This document shows positions 7,862 to 16,594 of a stretch of 54,585 bases of DNA, piece by piece. Source of the stretch: Candidatus Enterococcus ferrettii (GTDB lineage: Bacteria; Bacillota; Bacilli; Lactobacillales; Enterococcaceae); the NCBI RefSeq assembly GCF_017377655.1, contig NZ_JAFREL010000053.1, positions 1 through 54,585 on the forward strand, written 5' to 3'. The notes beneath the pieces are model-generated. The model searched no databases. It saw nothing but the letters and a program-made list of their open reading frames with translations, and had not been told where the DNA came from. Within the stretch, counting starts at the first letter, position 1. Every line of letters starts with the position of its first letter. A program made the translations under genes and the position numbers.

Positions 7862-8425
7862 TTATATGGAATGCAAATTATCTTTGTTTATCACGCCACC
7901 AATGATTTTCATCAAACCAAATAATAAGAAGAAGTTACCGATCAATGAAGGAACGCTGATAAATAGCGAATTTCCCATAATGAGTAAAATCAACCCAATA
8001 CACAGTCCAACAAAATCAGCAATTATCGAAAGGTAATAATACACTTTTGATAATGACATTGCTAAATCTAGCATAAAGAATGATAAAACGGCGTCGCATA
8101 TAAACCATATACCAAAAAGAACAGACAGCTCTCTCAAGCTTAATGTAGCATTGGCAATCAATATCATACCAATAACTAAATCGATGCAACCCACGAAAAC
8201 CGATGAGTATTGATTATGATGTGTTCTGGCTTTAATTTTGGTTCTATTTAATAGTTCAAAAAAGCCTTTAATCAATGAAAATACCCCAAAAATTTGAACC
8301 GATTCTACAATCGTATCTTCGGTATATTTCATGGCCAAGAGAGCCATACATATATAGACAGCACCTGTTAATAATTGTAAAAAGCGATAAGATTTAAATA
8401 GTTTAGTTAATTTAGCCACGATCAT
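7862..8425 (-). CDS. HdeD family (DUF308) acid-resistance membrane protein
   Basis: 187 aa with about six membrane helices in the paired arrangement typical of HdeD/DUF308. In E. coli, HdeD is a membrane protein of the acid fitness island needed for acid survival at high cell density; the mechanism is unknown. The start overlaps the end of the yhgE/pip gene by 14 nt, so translation is coupled. The position directly behind gadC-yhgE fits acid stress. The family match is by pattern, with no catalytic residues to check. Confidence 0.8.
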   Translation of the reverse strand: MIVAKLTKLFKSYRFLQLLTGAVYICMALLAMKYTEDTIVESVQIFGVFSLIKGFFELLNRTKIKARTHHNQYSSVFVGCIDLVIGMILIANATLSLRELSVLFGIWFICDAVLSFFMLDLAMSLSKVYYYLSIIADFVGLCIGLILLIMGNSLFISVPSLIGNFFLLFGLMKIIGGVINKDNLHSI

Positions 8426-10892
8426 TCTCCTTATTCTTAGTTGCTTCTATTTGTTGAGACAGCCGTTCACTGTCGATTGTTTCTATTTCCAACAATTTTT
8501 GATTGTCGTTTAATATCGATACATCGCGTAGGTGCTTCTTTTGTAAATAGTGCATACTAATACGTAGAAGTGTTACAAACACCACAATCAAAGCAACTAG
8601 TATTGTATAGCATTTTATTAGTAATCCTTTACTTATACCGCCAGCTATAGCATTTCTAAACGCATAGAGAGAATAGGACATTGGCAAGTAAGGATGAATC
8701 ATTTGGAAAAATTTCCCTTGTGTTTGAATCGGGAATGTTCCGGCTGCTCCGCCCAATTGCAAAACTAATAGAATCATCGCCACAAAGCGTCCTGGATTAT
8801 CAAAGGTCATCGCCAAAAACATTACAATCGACATATAGGACCACGCTGTAACAAGAGCAGTACTATACAGTGCAAATACGTTATATGCAGGCAGCTTCAG
8901 CAACAGCATAATTGTCACTTGTATAATTGCCATCAGGCTAGAAACCACAAACCCTAAACTCACTTTGCTCAACCACCATGCTCTGCTGGATTCTCCAGGC
9001 ATCGAGGATTTTCTAATTGGGTAAACAAAATTAAACAACATACAACCGACAAACAGGGCAAGAGACATAATATAGGGTGCCAATGCTTCTCCGTAGTTAT
9101 TTACTTTGCTATACTGAACATTTTTTAAATCAGTTGGATCAACAAAATGATTGATAGTTTTATGGGTTATTTTTACCGTCTCTGCTTTATCAACCCCTTG
9201 ATCCAACCCACTGGCTAATTCGGCAGCACCATTTTTCAATTGAGAAATGCCAGATATTAATTCAGGCGACTTGCTATTTAATTCATTTAGACCACTTTCT
9301 AGTTGTGACGAACCTGAATTCAATTGATTAATCCCACTGCTCAATGTTGGGATTTTTGATTGAAGCTCTGACAAGCCAGTTGTTAATTGGGAACTTCCTG
9401 CAGCAAGCTTGTGTGCTCCTGAAACAGCTAATGGAATGTCATTGGCTGTTGTATTTAACATACTGCTGATAGCATTCAATTGTTCAACAATTGATACTGC
9501 GTTAGTTGAGGCTGGAACAGCTCCTAAAGCTGATTCAATTTGCTGACTACCTTGCTTAGCGGTTTGTATTGCCGTTTGTACATTTTGGGCATTGCCAGCC
9601 ATATCAGACGCAATACTCTTCATAGCGTTCGCTTGTTGCGCAATTAGTGCTGTGCTATCGGATAAAGCAATTAAATTACTGGAAATTTCGTCTGTTCGTG
9701 CATTTGAGTCCTGCTTAAACTTCGTTAGATTAGCAGCAATCGCATTATTCAACTCAGTAATCATCTTCGATTTTAAATCTGCTGATAATTCTGCATTGCT
9801 TTGAATAATGTTCGTAATATCTGTATTTATAGCCGCTTCTACTGACGAAACATCACCTGACAAATTTTGGAGTTTCGCTGCAATTTCATTGCTTTGCTCC
9901 TGGAATCGTGAGGCGTCAACAGAAGCTTGATTTAAGGCAGTCGTGTTAGTAATTAACTCAACTAATTGTGTTTCAGCCATTGCTAGTTGCTGAGACAGCT
10001 GATTCCGCATATCAGGCGGCAAATTATTCTCAAAATTTTGCAGAGAGCTGCCCATTTCTTGTGCAGCAGCTGATAGAGTAATCAGACCGCCATCAATCTC
10101 ATTAATCTTTGATTGGTTCGCTGCTACCACATTATCTAATTTGTTTAACGCCCCGCTCAATTGTTGTGAACCTTGACTCAGTTGGCTGACACCTGAGGAT
10201 AATGGACCAACACCTGAGGCCAGTTCAGCCGTACCATTAGATAATTGCTGCGAACCCGCCTCGGCCTGTGCTACACCTTTAGTGTATGCACCAATACCTG
10301 TATACAATTCGTTGGTTCCTGAGGCTAATTGATTAGATCCGCCAGCTGCTTGCTCCAATGAACCAATCATCTTGTCAGCTACTCCATCTATCGCAGTTAC
10401 ATACGATTTTACGACCTGATTTCGAACTTTACCTTCTAGTTCCGTAGCTGCTACTTCAGAAATTTCCTTCCCTATATAGTTATATGAATCATTTGTTGTA
10501 TAAGTAATATTCATTTTATGGGGATTCTCTTTAATAATACTGGCAGCTGATGCCGAAAAATCTTTAGGGATAGTAACAATCATGTAGTACGACATATCCT
10601 TCATGCCTTTGTTGGCTTGCTTTTCAGTTACGAAATGCCAGTCTAAGTCTTTATTTTTCTTTAGGTTCGCTACGACTTGATCGCCAACATCGATTTTTTG
10701 CCCTAACAAATCGACTTCCTTGTCTTCATTTACTACGGCAACTGGCAAGTTTTTTATTCCGCCATAGGGATTCCATAACGATTTATCAAAAACAGCTGTA
10801 TAAATAATAGGTATAAACGTAATAGCAATGACGGAGATTAACAAAATCCGATTCTTGAATAAATTCTTGAATTCATTTTTAATCATTTTCAT
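8412..10892 (-). CDS. YhgE/Pip (phage infection protein) family membrane protein
   Basis: 826 aa, in the usual range for the family. An N-terminal membrane helix (about 16-36) is followed by a large extracellular domain. This contains heptad-like coiled-coil repeats rich in L-A-S-G, L-S-S-G and Q-L-x-x-G (about 175-260 and 480-570). A C-terminal block of about five membrane helices resembling ABC-2 permeases follows (about 600-785). In Lactococcus and Enterococcus the Pip homologue serves as a phage receptor; the native role is not established. It overlaps gadC upstream (14 nt) and the hdeD-like gene downstream (14 nt), giving a tight three-gene operon. Surface remodelling during acid or bile stress is an inference. 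Confidence 0.88.
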   Translation of the reverse strand: MKMIKNEFKNLFKNRILLISVIAITFIPIIYTAVFDKSLWNPYGGIKNLPVAVVNEDKEVDLLGQKIDVGDQVVANLKKNKDLDWHFVTEKQANKGMKDMSYYMIVTIPKDFSASAASIIKENPHKMNITYTTNDSYNYIGKEISEVAATELEGKVRNQVVKSYVTAIDGVADKMIGSLEQAAGGSNQLASGTNELYTGIGAYTKGVAQAEAGSQQLSNGTAELASGVGPLSSGVSQLSQGSQQLSGALNKLDNVVAANQSKINEIDGGLITLSAAAQEMGSSLQNFENNLPPDMRNQLSQQLAMAETQLVELITNTTALNQASVDASRFQEQSNEIAAKLQNLSGDVSSVEAAINTDITNIIQSNAELSADLKSKMITELNNAIAANLTKFKQDSNARTDEISSNLIALSDSTALIAQQANAMKSIASDMAGNAQNVQTAIQTAKQGSQQIESALGAVPASTNAVSIVEQLNAISSMLNTTANDIPLAVSGAHKLAAGSSQLTTGLSELQSKIPTLSSGINQLNSGSSQLESGLNELNSKSPELISGISQLKNGAAELASGLDQGVDKAETVKITHKTINHFVDPTDLKNVQYSKVNNYGEALAPYIMSLALFVGCMLFNFVYPIRKSSMPGESSRAWWLSKVSLGFVVSSLMAIIQVTIMLLLKLPAYNVFALYSTALVTAWSYMSIVMFLAMTFDNPGRFVAMILLVLQLGGAAGTFPIQTQGKFFQMIHPYLPMSYSLYAFRNAIAGGISKGLLIKCYTILVALIVVFVTLLRISMHYLQKKHLRDVSILNDNQKLLEIETIDSERLSQQIEATKNKENDRG

Positions 10893-12309
10893 TTTTATCT
10901 ACCCGACCCTTTTCGTGTTTCAATTTATTGGGATATGAATAAAAACGATAAAATACAAATGGAATTGTCAAGGTAATCAAGAAGCCCACGATGAGACTAA
11001 TCAAGTACGTATGACTCTGATCGTGAGGGATAGTTGATGGTACAATGAATGCTGTACAGACCGCTCCAATTGAAATCAATAGACCCGCCCCTGCGATCAC
11101 ACGTTTTGCTAACAATCCTCCTGGAATTTGAAAATCCCTTTTGGCCTCCTGATGTTTCTTCAAAATGACAAAGTACGATACAAACAATAGAATGTAGGCA
11201 CTTAAATAGATTAGTACCGTTAGAGAAATAGCCGTTTGGAAGCCAACATTGCCACCAGATCCTCCTGATCCAAAAGTTAATACCGCCGCCCAGATTGTTA
11301 CAATTATTCCTTGAATCATTAGAATCCGGACAGGAACATCGTTGTCATTCTTGCGAGCCAATTTCTCTGGTAATAATTTCTTTGCTGCTGCAAATTGAAG
11401 TCCTTCCGTAGGACTAACGATCCATGAACTTACCTGTGCTAGAATACCGAAGGAAATAAGAAAGCCGATTAATTTCACACCAAAGCCAATATGTCCTGGT
11501 GAGATTAATTGATTCGCTGTATCCATCACACCTTTATTGGAAGAAATTTTTCCATTGAGCACGGTAGAAACGACGCTGCCACCAATTGTGCTCATCACTA
11601 TGCCGACGACAACTAATAACATTAACAATTTGGGGTAATTTCTTTTTGCATCCTTTAATTCTGAAAAATGCGTAGCTGATGCTTCAACCCCCATGTAAGC
11701 TAAAACAAAAGAAGTCAAATCCCCGATGTTTTTCCCTGTTGGCAAAAACGAAGAAGTTGAAAACTCATGAGAAACAGTATGACCAGCTAAAAAATATTTA
11801 ACTGTTAAATAAAATAGGACAATAACTGGAAGAAGAATACCGATGCTAAAACCATACTTAGCTATTTTAGCGGTAGTCTCTGTTCCTTTTAGTTGCAGAA
11901 GGGTTACAATCCAAAAAATTCCGATTACTGACAAGAATTTGAACAATGGATCATTATTCATTGCTGGTATTTCTAAAACATAGGACAGGGTTCCTACGAT
12001 AAAATAAATCATCGTCACAAATCCGACTGTCACCTGAAACCATTGGAAAAACAATGCAGCAAAACCAAACTTTTCGCCTAAAGGTTTGCCCACCCAGCTG
12101 TAGATTCCACCTTCTTGGTATCCCTCAATTGTAGCCATTTCCGCAGAACACAACGCAACTGGAAGAAACCAGCCGATTCCACAAAGCAGTAAGAAAAAAA
12201 TTAACGCTTTACCTGATGCAGCAAACGTGGGATATTCGTATACTGTGATAAAAAGAGATGCGGTCATAGAAAAAAAAGCAAAATTAGACATCTTTTTTCG
12301 TTCGTTCAA
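10879..12309 (-). CDS. gadC: Glutamate:GABA antiporter
   Basis: An APC-superfamily transporter with 12 predicted membrane helices that exchanges external glutamate for internal GABA, completing the proton-consuming cycle with GadB. The family motif near the first helices is visible (F-I-T-V-Y-E-Y-P-T-F-A-A-S-G), as is G-G-I-Y-S-W-V near residue 83. A hydrophilic C-terminal tail resembles the pH-gating tail of GadC but is shorter. I chose the TTG at 12309, 8 nt after the AGAGGAG site, giving 476 aa. A TTG at 12327 would overlap that site, and the ATG at 12291 is too far from it. Overlap with yhgE downstream indicates one operon. Other amino-acid/amine antiport is possible, but gadB nearby favours GABA. 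Confidence 0.88.
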   Translation of the reverse strand: MNERKKMSNFAFFSMTASLFITVYEYPTFAASGKALIFFLLLCGIGWFLPVALCSAEMATIEGYQEGGIYSWVGKPLGEKFGFAALFFQWFQVTVGFVTMIYFIVGTLSYVLEIPAMNNDPLFKFLSVIGIFWIVTLLQLKGTETTAKIAKYGFSIGILLPVIVLFYLTVKYFLAGHTVSHEFSTSSFLPTGKNIGDLTSFVLAYMGVEASATHFSELKDAKRNYPKLLMLLVVVGIVMSTIGGSVVSTVLNGKISSNKGVMDTANQLISPGHIGFGVKLIGFLISFGILAQVSSWIVSPTEGLQFAAAKKLLPEKLARKNDNDVPVRILMIQGIIVTIWAAVLTFGSGGSGGNVGFQTAISLTVLIYLSAYILLFVSYFVILKKHQEAKRDFQIPGGLLAKRVIAGAGLLISIGAVCTAFIVPSTIPHDQSHTYLISLIVGFLITLTIPFVFYRFYSYPNKLKHEKGRVDKNEND

Positions 12310-12385
12310 TTGTAAATCTCCTCTCAAAATAATCTGTTAACACTTATATCCTAAACGTCTTTTATCCATGAAAATCTTCAATTCT

Positions 12386-12402
12386 TGTCGTAAAAAGAGA
12401 CA
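12386..12402 (-). promoter_or_regulatory. 17-bp operator before gadC
   Basis: TGTCGTAAAAAGAGACA keeps the TGTC-N9-GACA frame and the TGTCGTA half of the hydrolase sites. Its near edge is 77 bp from the gadC TTG, almost the same distance as at the second hydrolase gene (79) and the decayed hydrolase (77). No good -35 follows, only TTAACA as a possible -10, in line with activator dependence. Confidence 0.55.
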
Positions 12403-12642
12403 GTTATATGCATGGCGATACGAAAACGTTCTCAAATATATCCTCTGCCGCAATAGATTTTTCAGATGAGGGAGTTGGATACAATAAATGAGAGGTACTA
12501 GCAGTAACCCTAGAAAGTTTCCGAAGATAGATCGAAAGAAGGAGGGGTTATACAAACGCATGTGGTGGGTATTTTGATGGAGGAGGATTGAATAGAATTG
12601 GGCGATTGTTCTCGTTAGAGGAAACATAGGAACTTTAGGATA

Positions 12643-12662
12643 AAAAAAACACGCAGTTGACT
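12643..12662 (-). terminator. Terminator after the MFS efflux gene
   Basis: An 8-bp stem (CACGCAGT paired with ACTGCGTG) with a very short loop is followed on the minus strand by eight T. It is the first good terminator downstream of the MFS gene that ends at 12872. Confidence 0.75.
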
Positions 12663-12708
12663 GCGTGGGAGAAAAAAAGAGTCGTTAAAAAACTGTAGTG
12701 TTGATCCT

Positions 12709-12775
12709 CTAAACCGTGAAAGTTCAATAGTTGAGAATTTTAACAACTAAAAAACTTTCACTTCTTCTGGTTTAG
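12709..12775. repeat. Long imperfect palindrome with three paired blocks
   Basis: Three arms pair in order: CTAAACC (12709-12715) with GGTTTAG (12769-12775), GTGAAAGTT (12716-12724) with AACTTTCAC (12753-12761), and TAGTTG (12728-12733) with CAACTA (12744-12749). The right side has a 7-nt internal loop. No U tract follows on either strand. It may be a processed RNA structure in the 3' UTR of the MFS gene or a small palindromic element. Confidence 0.55.
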
Positions 12776-12871
12776 AAAACTATTTAAATGGTTTTTCACC
12801 GATTTATCCAGTCAGTAAGCAGCGATGACTCAGAGCAATTAGTGTATCTAAAAGGACAGTACAGGATTTTT

Positions 12872-14239
12872 TTAAACTGTCTTTTTAGGTATTTTAAAAG
12901 AAATAACCAATGCAACTAGACAAAAGAAAGTAGCTACATAAAATGACCCATGATACCCCTTCAACAGTGTTTGTGGGCTATTTGATGTATTCGTCACCAT
13001 TGTCATCACGCTGATCATAATAGCAGTCCCCAAGGAACTAGCAATTTGTTTCGTTGTTTTGTTGATCACTGAAGCATCACGGAGTTCAGAATTTGGTAAA
13101 GCATTCATACCAAAGGTGGTCAGCGGCATCAATACCATTGAAATTCCAAGCAATCTAAAGGCATAAAAAATAATTACGATTACCATTGGTGTGGTCGATT
13201 TGATAAACACAAATGGAAATGTAAAGGCAGTTAAAATCGCCATCCCTGCAATACACAATCCTCTTGCTCCATACTTATCGAATAATTTCCCGCTAATTGG
13301 ACTCATAATCCCCAGTGCTATAGCCCCTGGTAATAAGGAAAGACCCGATTCAAAAGGAGACATATTACGAATATTTTGGATGTACATTGGAATAACCATT
13401 TCAAAACTAATCATGGCCATATTTGCGATAGCCAACAAAATACAAGATATTAAGTAGTCTTTTTGTTTAAATGGCTCTAAACTTAAAAATGGATTCGATA
13501 ATTTTTTCTGTCTAAGAACAAAACGATAGATAAAGACACAGCCTACTACAATGCTGGCAATTAAAAGCCATTTATTCGCATGCTTAGCAGAAATTAGTGA
13601 CAACCCATAAAGCAATAAACCTAAACCTAAACTAGATTCAATAACCGAGAAACTATCAAGTTTTGTTTTTTCAATGGGTAAGACTGGCCGCATGAAAAAA
13701 AATGTCAAAAATAAAACGACGACAATAATTGGGATTAGCATCAAAAAGAGAACATGCCAATTATACATTGTTAATATGAAACCAGACAGAGATGGTCCGA
13801 TTGCTGGTGCCAAACCAATAACAATACCAGCAATCCCCATAATAGCGCCACGTTCATTCTTTGGTGATAAATAAAGTAACACTGTTTGAAAAAGCGGCAT
13901 TGCGATTCCAACACCAATTGCTTGGATCACTCGACCAAAAAGTAACTGAGAAAAAGAACTAGCTGCATAGCAAAGGCTAGTACCGATTAAAAAGATAATT
14001 TGTGAAGCAATATATAAATATTTAGTATTTACCTGGTGCATTAGCCAACCAGATAACGGGATAACCACCGCTGTAACTAGTAAAAAACCGGTTGTTAACC
14101 ATTGTACATAATCCGTGGAAACAGATAAATCTTTCATTAACGATGGATAGGCTGTCGTCAATAGTGTTTGATTTAGGAACATCGCAAAAGTTCCTAACAA
14201 TAGCGTCATAAATACAAGCTTTGTTTGTTTATTCGTCAT
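12872..14239 (-). CDS. MFS drug efflux transporter, DHA2/EmrB-QacA type
   Basis: A proton-driven multidrug exporter with many membrane helices over 455 aa. Motif A-like G-W-L-M-H-Q-V-N-T-K lies near residue 65, and the antiporter motif C region G-I-V-I-G-L-A-P-A-I-G-P-S-L-S-G near residue 137 marks a drug:H+ antiporter. The ATG at 14239 has AAAGGAG upstream; a longer frame to 14329 lacks a ribosome site. It stands alone between terminators in the acid/bile island and has a TGTC-N9-GACA site 112 bp upstream, so bile or fatty-acid efflux is conceivable. The substrate is unknown. Confidence 0.85.
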   Translation of the reverse strand: MTNKQTKLVFMTLLLGTFAMFLNQTLLTTAYPSLMKDLSVSTDYVQWLTTGFLLVTAVVIPLSGWLMHQVNTKYLYIASQIIFLIGTSLCYAASSFSQLLFGRVIQAIGVGIAMPLFQTVLLYLSPKNERGAIMGIAGIVIGLAPAIGPSLSGFILTMYNWHVLFLMLIPIIVVVLFLTFFFMRPVLPIEKTKLDSFSVIESSLGLGLLLYGLSLISAKHANKWLLIASIVVGCVFIYRFVLRQKKLSNPFLSLEPFKQKDYLISCILLAIANMAMISFEMVIPMYIQNIRNMSPFESGLSLLPGAIALGIMSPISGKLFDKYGARGLCIAGMAILTAFTFPFVFIKSTTPMVIVIIFYAFRLLGISMVLMPLTTFGMNALPNSELRDASVINKTTKQIASSLGTAIMISVMTMVTNTSNSPQTLLKGYHGSFYVATFFCLVALVISFKIPKKTV

Positions 14240-14350
14240 TCTAAAATTTCTCCTTTTTTTATTAAATGATAGTCTTTGATCAAAAGTCAAACCATTAAGT
14301 CGTTGTAATACTGAGTATAAGCGATTCAAAATTGATTATTGGTTGAACTC

Positions 14351-14367
14351 TGTCCTGTTAGACGACA
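14351..14367 (-). promoter_or_regulatory. Weaker 17-bp operator-like site before the MFS gene
   Basis: TGTCCTGTTAGACGACA keeps both outer halves (TGTC and GACA). On the minus strand it reads TGTCGTC followed by a diverged centre. A possible -35 (TTGAAT) lies 21 bp beyond it toward the gene. The match is partial and may be chance. Confidence 0.35.
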
Positions 14368-14557
14368 TTTTTCTGATAAGTAAAAATTTGAAAATCTAAA
14401 ATATAATCTGCTTGATTATGCTGCTAAATAAACGAGAGAATCCATCAAAAAACTAGACGACCCCTCCCCTTTTTACACTATCCGCAGTAATCCTATTTAG
14501 CCAATTAATTCTACTACCGGATAGATCTAAGCAAAAAGCTAGATGTGAAGACATGAA

Positions 14558-14587
14558 AAACAGCATGCAATTGTCTGCATGCTGTTT
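14558..14587 (-). terminator. Terminator after Mga-like regulator A
   Basis: A perfect 12-bp stem (AAACAGCATGCA with its complement) closes a 6-nt loop. On the minus strand it is followed by a T run. It lies about 300 nt after the regulator stop. Confidence 0.65.
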
Positions 14588-14882
14588 CTATGTTATTCCG
14601 TCTATTCATCGATCTTCTTTAGTACAGAATCATTTCCATACCAGAACTTTGGAAGGATTTCTTTCTCAGAAATCCGATATCCTTTACTTTAAGATAAGGT
14701 CAGTAATTCAATCATTTACTGACGTTCAGCTAAAAAGTCGCTCATTTCTTTAGTAAACTGATTTACTAAAAGTGTCTCTTATCGACGAAAATTAGTCGCT
14801 GCTTGTCGTATAGTCCTCCTATTTCTAGTTACGCAGAAAATAGGTAGCATACTACAGTTCCTTATACCTTACCGAAGCCTAA

Positions 14883-16376
14883 TTATGACACCTGTTGAAT
14901 AGAATGTTCATTCAAACTATCCTGTAGTTTGTTTAACTCTGCTTCTAAGAATAAATAGTCCCTTTCCTTCAGAGGATAGTCAATAGTACACACATGCTCG
15001 CGCGAATCATATAAAGAAGGCATGGTAGTAACTAGAATATCTTCTACACCTGATTCTGACTCCACTACTGACAGGTTAAACGTATCACTAAATTTCCTTT
15101 TTAGATTGACTTTCAGATTTTCTCGTACTAAAAATGGGAATTCAGAATCGATCCCTATTATTATCCGTGGATCGTAGCTATTTGGGCTTTTGAAATGAGA
15201 GAAGATCGCAGCATATATTTTAGATAAAAAGACTTTCTCTTGGAGAATATCGGTTTGAAAATCAATCGCTTCAATAAAGTTTTCCAATCGAAAAATTAAA
15301 TTGTTCGAAAAGTTTTTTCCATTTTTAATATTTTGACCGTTAATATCAAACTCAATTCCAGGAAATACTTTGCAGTACAAGTGCGCACAGAAGCAGTAGG
15401 TAAAAAATACATCTTTTCTTTCTTCCGGTATTTCGAAGAATTCTTCTTGAAAATTCTTCATGACTGCTTCAGTCAATCTGTAAACATCGGTTTGCTTCTT
15501 TTCATGGTACAATAAAATTCTTTCTTTTATGGTATCGGATTTAAACATTCTGTATTGCATTTGTACCACCAACAGAATAAAGTAGATCTCATTATCATTG
15601 TACACTTGATAATTGTTGATCTCCTGACTTATGAATGAATCATTTCTTAAAGCGCCAATATTTACATAATCATCCCAATTTTCATGAGACTCGATAAAAT
15701 ATTTTTTCTTATTTCTCATTAAGCATACAGCAGACATGAATAGCATCTGTTTTTTGTGTATTTTTGTGGTTTGAATTCCTGCCTCTTCGAAAAAGATATC
15801 GACGGATTGTAAAATTTTGTCTTCAGATATATATGAAAAGGGCCAGCTGTCATTTTTGAAAACAGCCCATAAGAACATGTATGTGAATACCCTAATATTT
15901 TTTTCTTCACCACAAAAAGATAAGTTGGACCTGTTTATTGATAAATTAAATTTAGCGAGCAGCAATGAAATTTTATCTAACGATTTTTTTACTGAATACA
16001 TACTGATGAAATTTTCTTCAGAATATTGTTTAGTGGTTTTTGTTTTAATTAGGCACATTTCGATAAGTAGTTTGACTGTTTCATCAGAATAGATAATAAA
16101 TGTTTTAAGCTCATTGATAGTGCCGGGATTGCTCTCTAGCCTCAACCCCTTGAATTTGCTATAGGTTATTTCTACCGTATTTTTACTAGAAGCATTGAAT
16201 TCTTCAGTGATCTCTTCCAGATAATGTATGTACCGTTGGATGCTTCGTTCGTTCAATGATAACTCATTGGCTATTTTTTGAACCTCCAGCCACTCATTCT
16301 CATACTTAGATAAATCTATTATTCGATAGATCATCTGATTTTTAGCTTCTAATAGATCAAAAAGTTCATTCTCCAT
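14883..16376 (-). CDS. Mga/AtxA-type transcriptional regulator A
   Basis: 497 aa, the length of Mga/MafR/AtxA regulators. An N-terminal winged-helix region (about residues 20-70) contains E-V-Q-K-I-A-N-E-L-S-L-N-E-R-S-I-Q-R-Y-I, a clear HTH. The long middle part resembles PRD-like helical domains. The C-terminal region (about 405-470) contains I-I-I-G-I-D-S-E-F and resembles a PTS EIIB-like fold. The start has GGAGGAT 8 nt upstream. A near-identical paralogue lies at 17996-19489. Each copy is linked to a choloylglycine hydrolase gene, so control of that gene, and perhaps of the wider set with 17-bp sites, is inferred. These regulators often respond to sugars or CO2. Confidence 0.82.
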   Translation of the reverse strand: MENELFDLLEAKNQMIYRIIDLSKYENEWLEVQKIANELSLNERSIQRYIHYLEEITEEFNASSKNTVEITYSKFKGLRLESNPGTINELKTFIIYSDETVKLLIEMCLIKTKTTKQYSEENFISMYSVKKSLDKISLLLAKFNLSINRSNLSFCGEEKNIRVFTYMFLWAVFKNDSWPFSYISEDKILQSVDIFFEEAGIQTTKIHKKQMLFMSAVCLMRNKKKYFIESHENWDDYVNIGALRNDSFISQEINNYQVYNDNEIYFILLVVQMQYRMFKSDTIKERILLYHEKKQTDVYRLTEAVMKNFQEEFFEIPEERKDVFFTYCFCAHLYCKVFPGIEFDINGQNIKNGKNFSNNLIFRLENFIEAIDFQTDILQEKVFLSKIYAAIFSHFKSPNSYDPRIIIGIDSEFPFLVRENLKVNLKRKFSDTFNLSVVESESGVEDILVTTMPSLYDSREHVCTIDYPLKERDYLFLEAELNKLQDSLNEHSIQQVS

Positions 16377-16527
16377 GTGTATCCTCCAAAAAAAGTCAAT
16401 CGCTGCAAAAACGATTTTTACGACCGGTTTATTTCTCTTAACTTCCTATGCTCTGTCATTCATTTGGTAAAGCTAGTACTCGCTTTTCGAATCCAGAGAA
16501 CTGTTCTGTACTTCGATTAAGAAAATA

Positions 16528-16562
16528 AGTGTTGGTGAAAGCAGTAGCCTTTCACCAACACT
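16528..16562 (-). terminator. Terminator after hydrolase copy 2
   Basis: A perfect 14-bp stem (16528-16541 with 16549-16562) closes a 7-nt loop and is followed on the minus strand by a T-rich tract. The same hairpin is repeated at 19924-19958 behind the decayed hydrolase copy. Confidence 0.85.
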
Positions 16563-16594
16563 AGCCCTGATTCATGAACAATGGTTACATCATT

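Larger units (their letters stand above)
12310..12871. other. Intergenic region upstream of gadC
   Basis: It holds the gadC operator, a minus-strand terminator (12643-12662) and a long imperfect palindrome (12709-12775), all listed separately. A minus-strand frame of 96 codons (12337-12627) overlaps the operator and lacks a ribosome site; I do not call it a gene. Confidence 0.5.
14240..14882. other. Intergenic region with several inverted repeats
   Basis: Besides the operator-like site and the regulator terminator, three small inverted repeats follow each other: 14655-14675 (8-bp arms), 14699-14723 (8-bp arms) and 14749-14770 (9-bp arms). A minus-strand run of 20 codons ending E-M-S-D-F-L-A-E-R-Q-stop near 14725 looks like the tail of a lost gene. 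No intact gene is visible. Confidence 0.4.

Noticed and set aside
12337..12627. Minus-strand frame of 96 codons upstream of gadC
   Set aside because: It has no ribosome site, overlaps the gadC operator and promoter, and its composition is not like that of the neighbouring proteins.
14790..14830. Further TGTCGTATA half-site near 14812
   Set aside because: The second half (GACA) is missing, so it does not meet the 17-bp pattern.
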